NCBI GenBank assembly: GCA_902779075.1
Contig: CACZAK010000038.1
Span: 1-33,326, forward strand
Reading direction: 5' to 3'
Origin: an uncultured bacterium
Lineage (GTDB): Bacteria; Verrucomicrobiota; Kiritimatiellia; RFP12; UBA1067
Length of the DNA: 33,326 nucleotides
The notes below the pieces were generated by a model. The model worked only from the letters and a program-made list of their open reading frames with translations, had not been told where the DNA came from and made no database searches. Positions 22,317 through 30,046 of the stretch are shown one piece after another (the stretch's first letter is position 1; the number at the start of each line of letters is the position of its first letter). The position numbers were made by a program, and so were the translations under genes.

Positions 22317-25300
22317 ATGAGAACACATGCCCTGTATTTTGCCCTAGCCGCGATATCCATCACAATGCGCGCGTCTGCCGCATTTTTCACATGCGACCTG
22401 ACGCAGGGCGACGGCTCAGCCGTCGCCGCGCCGACAGGCATTCAGGTCGGCGACACCGTTGCCGTGTCACTGCCTGACGGCATTTCATTCTCGCTCGCGA
22501 TATCCGCCGCGCCGCCGGCGGGAATCGCCGGTCCCTCCTTCATCGCGCGCGACGCGGCGTCCGGCGCGTCCGCCGACCTCAAGCCGCTCTCCGGCGGCGG
22601 GATGCGCATCTCCATCGACGACTTTTCCAACGCCCGCGCCTTCGGCATCCGCATCAAGAACGGCCACGCCTCGTTCACCATGCGCGATACATCCACCTCC
22701 CCCGCCGATTCCTGCGCCACCTGCGGCGAAGGCCTGCCTCTACCCGAGCCCACGCCAACAACCGGCGCCACAACTCAAAAAGCCTCGACGGCCAAACTGC
22801 GTTTGGCCGATGCCGGTACCTTCCCCCTTGCCGATCAGAAGAGCATCGTCGATATCCTCGTCGCCTTCGACCAGGGCGCGAAGGCGAAGTGCGTGGAGCT
22901 TGGCTTCGACGGCATGGACGATTTCGCCGACTACGCCGTCGGCAAGATGAACACGGTGCTTGCCAATTCGCAGCTCGACGACCAGTTTTGCTACCGCCTG
23001 GCCGGCGTTGTGGAAATCGACGGCTCGTGGTCGGTAATCAACAACGAATTGCTGCTGAGCATGCGTGCCCGCGAAGGCAAGTTCGCGAAACTCTCGCAAC
23101 TGAGGGACAACTGCGGCGCCGACACGATTACGCTCCTCGTCAATCGCACAAGCGGCAACACCTCCGGCATCGGATTCGAGTATTCCGGCAATGCCGGCAA
23201 GACCCTCGAATTCTTCGACAGCATGAACTACGCCTGCAACGTGTGCGACATCAACACGGTCCACAGCCGCTACACCATGAGCCACGAAACGGGACACAAC
23301 ATGGGCTGCGGACACAGCAACCGGCAGGGCACCAATTCCGGCCCGGGACGGTACTCCGATTCCTGCGGCTACCATTTCACCGACGCTAACAACGTGAGGC
23401 GTGGCACGGTCATGGCCTACACATACTCGGGTGACGACAACAACTACTACAATCCCGCCCCGTACTTTTCCACCCCGGACATCTCGCCAGCGGAGTATGG
23501 TTGCGCCCTGGGCGTGGCGGGCGTCAACGACAACAGGCGGACGCTGGCGCTCACCCATGCCGACATCGCCTCGCTGCGCGAACATGTCCTGCCATACGAC
23601 TGGGACGTGCGGTTCGTGGACGACAGCGGCAGGGACATTCCAGACGGTGCGTACTTCCCGTCCTACTACTACGTGACGATGACGAACGGCAATCCCAATG
23701 CGACGATCTACTACACATACGACGACTCGATGCCTACGGCGTCTTCCGCATCCTGCTCGCCGGGGACGCGCTTCACGATGAGCGGATCGAAGACAATCAC
23801 CGCGTGCGCCGTCGTCGACGGCGTCGCACAGTCCGTCAGAACAATTCACTTCGTCGCCGGGCTGACCTGGTCGGGAAACGCGAATGGCGCCGGCCTTTGG
23901 CTCAAAAACGACAGCTCCGTACGTCCGTGGAGCGGCGAGTATTTCTACAATGGCGACGCGGTGATGTTTGGCGACCTGGCCGGCGTCGCGTGCGCGACCG
24001 TGACGGTAAAGGGCGAGGTTGCACCTGGTTCGGTTGCGTTTTCGGCTTGCGAGACGGCGTACACATTTGATGGCGGCGACGACGGGGCGAAGATCACAAT
24101 CCCCGACGCCAACTTCGCGCCGGCGGGTGACGTGACGTTCAATGCGCCCGTACAGCTTTCCGCGACGACGTTCACGAACATGACCGGATGCGCGCTTGCG
24201 TTCAATGCGCCGTTCGGACAGTCAGTCGATTCGTCTAGCGGAACATTCACGGGCATGGTCAACATCGGCCCCTACGGCACGCTGACCGTCGCGCCAGGCG
24301 TCGGCAAGACGCAGACATTGGAAAAGCTCAACAACGTCGGCTGGTACGCCGGCACCTCGACGCTCCGCGTCGGCAAAGGCACGGTCGTCTTTAACGGCAC
24401 GATCAACGGCGGCGCGGGCGTGATCGGCAGAACCCGTCTCGAAGTCGGCACTGACGGCGCGCTGGTGTTCAACATGGGCGGCGGAACCGGCTTTGACATG
24501 AACAACACCTCGCTGACCGTGGAGCAGGGCGGAACCGTGACGTTCAACGACATGGAGCATGTGCGGCGGACGCTCTACTTGAACGGCGGCACGATCTACG
24601 CCAAACGATTCGACTTGATGAGCAACCCAGGCATCTTCGTGACCGACGACTCTTCAATTGCAAACGCCGGTGGCGGCTATGTGCTGATTCGCAATTCCGA
24701 TTCAGAAGTGAATGTGTCCGCCGGGAAGACGCTCACACTCAATCTAGGCACGCAGACGGACAACAGAAGCGACACCTCCGGTTGGGGCATCATCAAGCGC
24801 GGCGACGGAACGCTTGTAGCCAACGGAGAGTTGAAACATTCCGGCGTGACCGACATTGAGGGAGGTTCGCTTGAGGTCGGCTTTTCGTCTGGCTCGACGG
24901 TTTACGGTCTCGGCTGGATCGTTGCGGGCGGCGCGACGCTGAAAGTGAAAAGTGGCTCTTCGCTGAAAGTCCCGACGCTGACGCTTGACAGCGGCGCGAC
25001 GCTTATGCTGCCAGCTACAGCCTCCGTGCCGCTTGTTGTCACAGGGGCCGTCGGACTTGACGGCGTGAACATTGTCCTGGAAGGCGCGGGTGCGTTGTCC
25101 GAAGGTGCTTCCTATCCGGTTCTTTCGTCGTCCGGCGGACTCTCCGGCGTCGCGGGCGTCAAAACGGACGGCATGCCCGCGCTCGCCAGCGGCCTTGGGT
25201 GGACTGTAGAGGAAGAGGGCGGCACGCTCTACGCAAAGGTCGTCGCCACGGGCGCGAAGCCGACGGTCGATGTCCTCGTCGCGTTCGACAACGGGGCGCA

Positions 25301-27806
25301 GGCGTATGTGTCCAACAAGGGCCTGACGCTCGAGACGTTTGCCCAGACGCAGATCGGCAAGATGAACGACGTGCTCGTCACCAACAGGCTGGACAGGTAC
25401 TACTCGTACCGCCTCGCGGGCGTGTGCAAGGTGGATGGCGTGTACAACAACATCGACACGGCGCCCGCCTTGATCGCAGCGGGCGCGGGGGCGGCGGTGA
25501 GTCTGCGCGCCGCGCGGGAGCTGTATGGTGCGGACACGGTGACGCTGCTGGTGGACGTGTCCGGCAACACGCTGGGCAACAGCTCGCCGCTCAACTCGCC
25601 GAACGACGTGGCCAGCCAGCATGAATGTGCATTTAGCGTGTGCAGCATCCGGGCGGTCGACACCGGCAAGCAGCATACGATGATCCACGAAAACGCGCAC
25701 AACATGGGGTGCGGACACGCACGGGCGCAGAGCATTATCAATTCCCCGTTCCCGTATGGAAGAGGCTACTACTTCAAGGATGGCAATGTGACGCGCCACA
25801 CGATAATGGCATACGGCGGGGACAACGACGCCTCCTGGTATTTCTCGACCTCGTCCAGTGAGTTCGGCTTTACGCTTGGCGATGCCACCAACGACAACGC
25901 CAGGGTCTTGAGGGAAACCTGCGGCGAAGTGGCCAAGTGGCGGGACGGCGCGGCCGTTGCCCTTGAAGGCATGGCGCTGGATGGTGCCGTGTTGCAGACG
26001 AGCGCGCGCTTCCCGTGGTCTGTCGACGGTAACGGCGTTCTCCGTAGCTTCAACCAGACCACTTACACGTATCAGTGCACGACTCCGCTCAGGGCGACAA
26101 TCACGGGTCCGAAGACGCTGCGCTTCAAGCACAAGTCGTACTTCGGCGGCGAAAGCGTCGCGGGCAACAACTATTCGCATTTCGACGTTCTCATAGACGA
26201 TTCGCCCGTTCTTGCGCAGACGGAGTACACGAACAGCTGGACGGAGGCACACGTGGACATCCCCGACGGAACTCACGAGGTCGTGTTCGTCTTCTCGCAG
26301 CGCTTTGCGATGAACAATCCCAGGGACTACAAGGACGGCGCGCCAGAGGCCGACGACGCGGTGTGGCTGAAGGATCTTGTCCTGTCCGATGCCGTTTCGA
26401 CAGTGCTCAACATACACTATGGGACAAGCACAAACCTTTCGGATGTCGCGTCCGTCATCGAGACGATCACGGGCGAGGGAACGCTGGTCTGCGATGCGAC
26501 GCTTCCGACGAAGGGGTATGGACTGACCAGCGAGACGTGGAAAGGAACTGTCGCGTTCAGGAACTTCAACAACGAGAGCGTCGCAAATAACTTACAGGCG
26601 GAGAAGTACGGCAACGCTCTGTCCAAGGTGCAGTTCACCAACTGCAAGATACCGTATCTCAAGAACAACAACGCGACGTTCGCGGGGACGGTTGTGCTGG
26701 ACGGAGATTCGGCGCTGACGATCAAGGACGGCTATTCGAACAACTACTCCATATTCGGCGCGCTGGAGGGCAACGGCACGATGACGTTCCTCGACAAGCC
26801 GATGCAGTGGTACGTCTTCAACACGGCGACGAACTTCACCGGTTCCATAAACGTTCAGAACGGATGGTACAACGGAACGGTTGCGCAGGGGCGTCGTATC
26901 GTGTTCGGCACGACGGCCTCGACTCAGGACTTGCCGACGCAACCGGCCTCGATTACGGTGAAGTCCGGCGCGGAGGCGGCGATTGGCGCGAACGCAACAT
27001 GGTATGCGTATCACGGCGTGGATATCGCCGGTACATTGCTCGTCAAGGGCGCGAACGCGACGCTCAGCTGCAATTCCGCCGGTGCGATGGGCGTTAAGCT
27101 GACGGGGGGCGCGACGCTTCGCTTTGATTCGGCGGACGCCGTGCTTACGTGCCTCACGAACTTCTCCTTCTCCAGCGGCACCGTGAGCGTCGCGTTCGGC
27201 AACGGCGTTTCGCCTTCCGGCGGAAAGACGCTCGTCCTGTGGCCGGTCGGAAGTCCGGCTCCTGCTGGCACCTTCGTTTTCTCGAACGCCTCGCTCGCCT
27301 CGAACTGGGACCTCTGCAAGGCCGCCAACGGACTGATCGTGAAGCCCAAAGACCGCTTCGATATACCCGGAACCGATGCATACATCACGCACGACGCCGC
27401 GCTCGACGACTGGCTCGACGAGCAGAACTTCTGGATGTACGAGGAAAACAACCCCGGCGCGACGTGGCAGGACTTCCTTTCCGAAAACGGCGAGAACGGA
27501 TACGCGAACTGGATGAACTACGTGTTCAGACTTCCAACGACGGATGCCAGCGCGAAGGTGCGGGCAACGATCAGCTTCAACGAGAAAGGGTGCGTGGTGG
27601 TGTCGGTAGCCGATGCCCTTTCGAACGCGCCCACCCTCCCAAGTCTGAAGATCATCTGCACGCTTCTTGCAACCGACGACCTCTCAAACTGGCCGCCCGA
27701 TTCGCAGGGAACGGAGATGACCGGTACGACGGCGACACTGCCCGTTTCAGGGACGCCCCGTTGCTTCTACAAGGTGCGCATCACCATTGATTTTGCCCGC
27801 AACTGA
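22317..27806 (+). CDS. Giant exported protein with two metzincin protease domains and beta-helix repeats
   Basis: 1829 aa with signal peptide (cleavage near MRASA-AFF). The first metallopeptidase domain (about 174-430) has zinc motif HETGHNMGCGHS (His323, 327, 333) and Met-turn VMAY. A chitobiase C-terminal-like Ig module follows (about 445-505, NPNATIYYTYDDSMPT). Then comes a beta-helix with autotransporter-style repeats (about 510-975). A second metallopeptidase (about 980-1210) repeats the opening VDVLVAFDNGAQA, zinc motif HENAHNMGCGHA (His1124, 1128, 1134) and IMAY. A jelly-roll-like segment, more beta-helix and a C-terminal module (ANWMNYVF...CFYKVRITI) complete it. No autotransporter barrel is visible, so the surface-attachment route is unknown. 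Both zinc sites look intact, so both domains may be active. Confidence 0.88.
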   Translation: MRTHALYFALAAISITMRASAAFFTCDLTQGDGSAVAAPTGIQVGDTVAVSLPDGISFSLAISAAPPAGIAGPSFIARDAASGASADLKPLSGGGMRISIDDFSNARAFGIRIKNGHASFTMRDTSTSPADSCATCGEGLPLPEPTPTTGATTQKASTAKLRLADAGTFPLADQKSIVDILVAFDQGAKAKCVELGFDGMDDFADYAVGKMNTVLANSQLDDQFCYRLAGVVEIDGSWSVINNELLLSMRAREGKFAKLSQLRDNCGADTITLLVNRTSGNTSGIGFEYSGNAGKTLEFFDSMNYACNVCDINTVHSRYTMSHETGHNMGCGHSNRQGTNSGPGRYSDSCGYHFTDANNVRRGTVMAYTYSGDDNNYYNPAPYFSTPDISPAEYGCALGVAGVNDNRRTLALTHADIASLREHVLPYDWDVRFVDDSGRDIPDGAYFPSYYYVTMTNGNPNATIYYTYDDSMPTASSASCSPGTRFTMSGSKTITACAVVDGVAQSVRTIHFVAGLTWSGNANGAGLWLKNDSSVRPWSGEYFYNGDAVMFGDLAGVACATVTVKGEVAPGSVAFSACETAYTFDGGDDGAKITIPDANFAPAGDVTFNAPVQLSATTFTNMTGCALAFNAPFGQSVDSSSGTFTGMVNIGPYGTLTVAPGVGKTQTLEKLNNVGWYAGTSTLRVGKGTVVFNGTINGGAGVIGRTRLEVGTDGALVFNMGGGTGFDMNNTSLTVEQGGTVTFNDMEHVRRTLYLNGGTIYAKRFDLMSNPGIFVTDDSSIANAGGGYVLIRNSDSEVNVSAGKTLTLNLGTQTDNRSDTSGWGIIKRGDGTLVANGELKHSGVTDIEGGSLEVGFSSGSTVYGLGWIVAGGATLKVKSGSSLKVPTLTLDSGATLMLPATASVPLVVTGAVGLDGVNIVLEGAGALSEGASYPVLSSSGGLSGVAGVKTDGMPALASGLGWTVEEEGGTLYAKVVATGAKPTVDVLVAFDNGAQAYVSNKGLTLETFAQTQIGKMNDVLVTNRLDRYYSYRLAGVCKVDGVYNNIDTAPALIAAGAGAAVSLRAARELYGADTVTLLVDVSGNTLGNSSPLNSPNDVASQHECAFSVCSIRAVDTGKQHTMIHENAHNMGCGHARAQSIINSPFPYGRGYYFKDGNVTRHTIMAYGGDNDASWYFSTSSSEFGFTLGDATNDNARVLRETCGEVAKWRDGAAVALEGMALDGAVLQTSARFPWSVDGNGVLRSFNQTTYTYQCTTPLRATITGPKTLRFKHKSYFGGESVAGNNYSHFDVLIDDSPVLAQTEYTNSWTEAHVDIPDGTHEVVFVFSQRFAMNNPRDYKDGAPEADDAVWLKDLVLSDAVSTVLNIHYGTSTNLSDVASVIETITGEGTLVCDATLPTKGYGLTSETWKGTVAFRNFNNESVANNLQAEKYGNALSKVQFTNCKIPYLKNNNATFAGTVVLDGDSALTIKDGYSNNYSIFGALEGNGTMTFLDKPMQWYVFNTATNFTGSINVQNGWYNGTVAQGRRIVFGTTASTQDLPTQPASITVKSGAEAAIGANATWYAYHGVDIAGTLLVKGANATLSCNSAGAMGVKLTGGATLRFDSADAVLTCLTNFSFSSGTVSVAFGNGVSPSGGKTLVLWPVGSPAPAGTFVFSNASLASNWDLCKAANGLIVKPKDRFDIPGTDAYITHDAALDDWLDEQNFWMYEENNPGATWQDFLSENGENGYANWMNYVFRLPTTDASAKVRATISFNEKGCVVVSVADALSNAPTLPSLKIICTLLATDDLSNWPPDSQGTEMTGTTATLPVSGTPRCFYKVRITIDFARN

Positions 27807-27808
27807 GA

Positions 27809-27829
27809 CAACTGGCATCTTGCCCGTTG
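27809..27829. repeat. Hairpin just after the metzincin stop codon
   Basis: CAACTGGCA (27809-27817) and TGCCCGTTG (27821-27829) pair with one mismatch around TCT. It begins 3 nt after the TGA, and a short T run (TTTTT) follows 14 nt later. It could be a 3'-end processing or stop signal, or a dispersed palindromic repeat. It has the same 9-3-9 geometry as the REP hairpins but no GTAG foot. Confidence 0.5.
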
Positions 27830-27868
27830 AATGGAAACAACTGTTTTTATCAAACTGGGCGCATTTCC

Positions 27869-28318
27869 TTATCTTGCAGGGGTATGCCAGCCCTTCGCGA
27901 ATCCGTCAGGGTGTTTGGGACAGCGGGAGGAGACAAGCGCGCGCATGGAGGATGCCGTCTGTCCACAGTATTTGCATGTGTAAGTAGATTTTTCAGTTCC
28001 TTCGTACGCGCAGTGCCGGCCTTTGGCGAAGCCGGCGGGATGCTTCGGACACGGCGAGCTGACGAGAGTCCTCATGGACTTGGCCGTCTGCCCGCAGTAG
28101 ACGCAAGTGTACACCTCTCGCGTCTGGCCCTCGAAAAGAGCGTGTTTCCCCTTCGCGAAGCCGGCTGGATGTTTCGGACAGGGAGAAGAAAGCAACGCCC
28201 GCGCGCTCTGCGCCTCTGTGCCGCAGTACTTGCAACGTACGCTGGTGGTCGCGCCCATTGACGAGAGAGCCGTGCAGCAGGCAACAACCATTACACACAT
28301 GATTTGAATCGTCTTCAT
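27869..28318 (-). CDS. Small secreted protein of three 43-residue zinc-ribbon-like repeats
   Basis: 149 aa with a signal peptide (MKTIQIMCVMVVACCTALSS, cleavage near SMGA). The mature part is three tandem repeats starting at Cys29, Cys72 and Cys115. Each has CxYCG, about 13 residues, then CPKHPxGFAKGxH; the first two end in an aromatic-E-G segment and a short linker. CxxC plus C-P-x-H and a final His suggests one metal site per repeat or, in the oxidising periplasm, disulphides. I know no named family for this repeat. ATG 28318 chosen over the frame-open 28384 because GAGGATG precedes it and the signal peptide begins there. It lies 55 nt after the decayed AAA-ATPase gene on the same strand. 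Confidence 0.8.
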   Translation of the reverse strand: MKTIQIMCVMVVACCTALSSMGATTSVRCKYCGTEAQSARALLSSPCPKHPAGFAKGKHALFEGQTREVYTCVYCGQTAKSMRTLVSSPCPKHPAGFAKGRHCAYEGTEKSTYTCKYCGQTASSMRALVSSRCPKHPDGFAKGWHTPAR

Positions 28319-28373
28319 TTTTGCATCCTCTTGTTTTTTCCGTCCGGCCCTTACCGACCGAGAGCGGAAGTTA

Positions 28374-29890
28374 CTACTTTCCACTTTCCACTTTACACTC
28401 TTTCTCGATGATCGGCATGTCGATGTTGCGTTTCTTCGGGTTGAAGTTGATACCGACGAGCGTCACGGGGCGTTCGCCGCCGATCCACTTGTCCGCATAG
28501 CCGCGCTCGCGGATTTGCCTGATCGCCGCCTTCGCGCTCTTTCGGTACTTGAACTCGAACACGCACACCTCCTTCGGCGTCTCGATCACCGCGTCGGCGT
28601 AACCGAGCATCGTGGCGACCTCCGGTTGGGGATTCGCCCCCGTCATGGACGCGAAGAGCAGAAAGCGACCTGCTTCTTCGCCTTATCGACAAGCGCGTTG
28701 AACGGTTGCTCGTCAAGTCCCATCGTCTGCGAGAGATAACCCTCAAAAAGCGCCTCACGCACTTCAAGGTTCGGCGGCGCAAGGATGTACCTGTCCGTCT
28801 CGTATTTCTTTGGATCGCCGCGCTTGACTTCCTTGATCGTGAGATACCCGCCTTGATACAGCAGCGACACCATTGGCAGAGTCTCCGCGTCGCACACGTC
28901 GAGCGTCAGCGGACGCGCGGGCACGTTCTCGAGATCCTCGGGCAGTTTCCCGGCATTCGCGATGCTGTTGATGACGAGCGACGTCCTGCCTGTCGTCTCC
29001 CAATAGCCCTTCAGCTTCCCAGACTTGAACGCACTGCCGAGCGACACCGGATTGCACACGCGCGCCTCTGAGTCGGGCGAAAAACGGTAACCGTCGTACC
29101 ACGAGAGGATCGCCTTCTTTGCCGCAGCAAAGTCCATGCCGTTCCGTGCGCCAAGGTCCTCCACGTTCTCGCGCAGCGCGCCGTCCAGTTCATCCGGCGT
29201 ATAGCCGAGGAGCGTCGCATACTGCTGGAACGTTGAAATGTCCGTCAGGTGGTTGAGGCCTGAGAATATTGAAAGCTTCGTCAGCTTCGTGACTCCGGTC
29301 ATCATCAGGAAACGAATCGAGCCAGAGTTGATTTTGAGCTTCTCGTAGAAGTCGTGGAGGTCGGAGCGTACTTTCTTCAACGTTTCAAAGTCATCGAGGA
29401 ACTTCGCAACGGGCTCGTCGTACTCGTCGATGAGGACGACTATCTGCTTGGTCGGAGACTTCGCCGCAGTCTCCTTCAGGAAATCCTCAAAATTCTTTTC
29501 GGTAGTCTCGTCACCGTCAAACGGGACGCCGTGCTCGACCGCAAGGCCCTTCACGAGTGAGCGCAGGTTGCTCGTAAACTTTTCGTATGTCGAACCTGCG
29601 GCAGAGGACATCGTGAAGGACACGACCGGAAACGGCTTGTCCCACTCCCACGGCAAATTGTCGATGGCGAGGCCCTTGAACAGCTCACGCCGTCCCTCGA
29701 ACATCGCCTTCAAGGTCGAGAGCATAAGCGACTTTCCGAACCGCCGCGGACGCGAGATGAACAGCTGCGAGTCCGTCTTCGGCGCGGCAAGTTGGTACAG
29801 CAGCTCCGTCTTGTCAACGTACTTTCCCTCTCCCGCGAGTATCAAGCTCGGGAAGTCGAACACGCCCGTCGTGGGCACCTTGATTTTCAC
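28374..29890 (-). pseudogene. Decayed AAA-ATPase-like/PD-(D/E)XK gene
   Basis: Paralog of the intact gene at 17484-19109. The ATPase part is intact: RPRRFGKS, IVVLIDEYDEP and the following regulatory-like region can be aligned residue by residue. Near 28664-28669 the sequence jumps from KAKKQ to FLLFASMTGANP of the paralog, omitting about 36 codons and changing frame; the net loss is about 103 nt. The first frame stops at 28643. The nuclease part (YADAVIE, FEFKYRKS) continues in another frame to 28374. The start is GTG 29890 with GCGGAG directly before it and TGG-TATAAT upstream. The extreme C-terminus differs from the paralog: a GTGGAAA-type simple repeat supplies the end (ECKVESGK). Confidence 0.88.
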
Positions 29891-29912
29891 TCCGCAGTTT
29901 TACATCGGCAGT

Positions 29913-29921
29913 ATTATACCA
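29913..29921 (-). promoter_or_regulatory. Promoter of the decayed AAA-ATPase gene
   Basis: Minus-strand TGG-TATAAT (-10 at 29918-29913), preceded by GGATTT as at the purF, pyrB and intact AAA-ATPase promoters. Confidence 0.55.
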
Positions 29922-29976
29922 AAATCCGCGCCCTCGTGCGGGACAAACTGAAAACGACCGCAGCCGTACGGGGAAC

Positions 29977-30030
29977 GGCCCGCTCGGCGAGCGGGCCCTA
30001 CCACGGTAGGGGCCGACCACCGGGCGGCCC
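29977..30030. repeat. Pair of inverted REP hairpins with GTAG feet
   Basis: The first hairpin has arms GGCCCGCTC (29977-29985) and GAGCGGGCC (29989-29997) with a 3-nt loop, followed by CCTACCA (GTAG foot on the minus strand). The second, opposite in orientation, starts with GTAG at 30006-30009 and pairs GGGCCG (30010-30015) with CGGCCC (30025-30030). They lie between the end of the giant gene (30047) and the next gene's promoter and may insulate the two. The first has the same architecture as the units inside the ABC-F gene. Confidence 0.8.
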
Positions 30031-30046
30031 GCACGTTGCCCGTTGC

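Noticed and set aside
24744..26417. 557-codon minus-strand open frame within the metzincin gene
   Set aside because: Low-complexity Arg/Val/His-rich translation opposite a well-supported protease domain.
27869..28318. 129-bp periodicity considered as a CRISPR or DNA satellite array
   Set aside because: The units are translated, keep the Cys/His pattern and follow a signal peptide; there is no repeat-spacer alternation.
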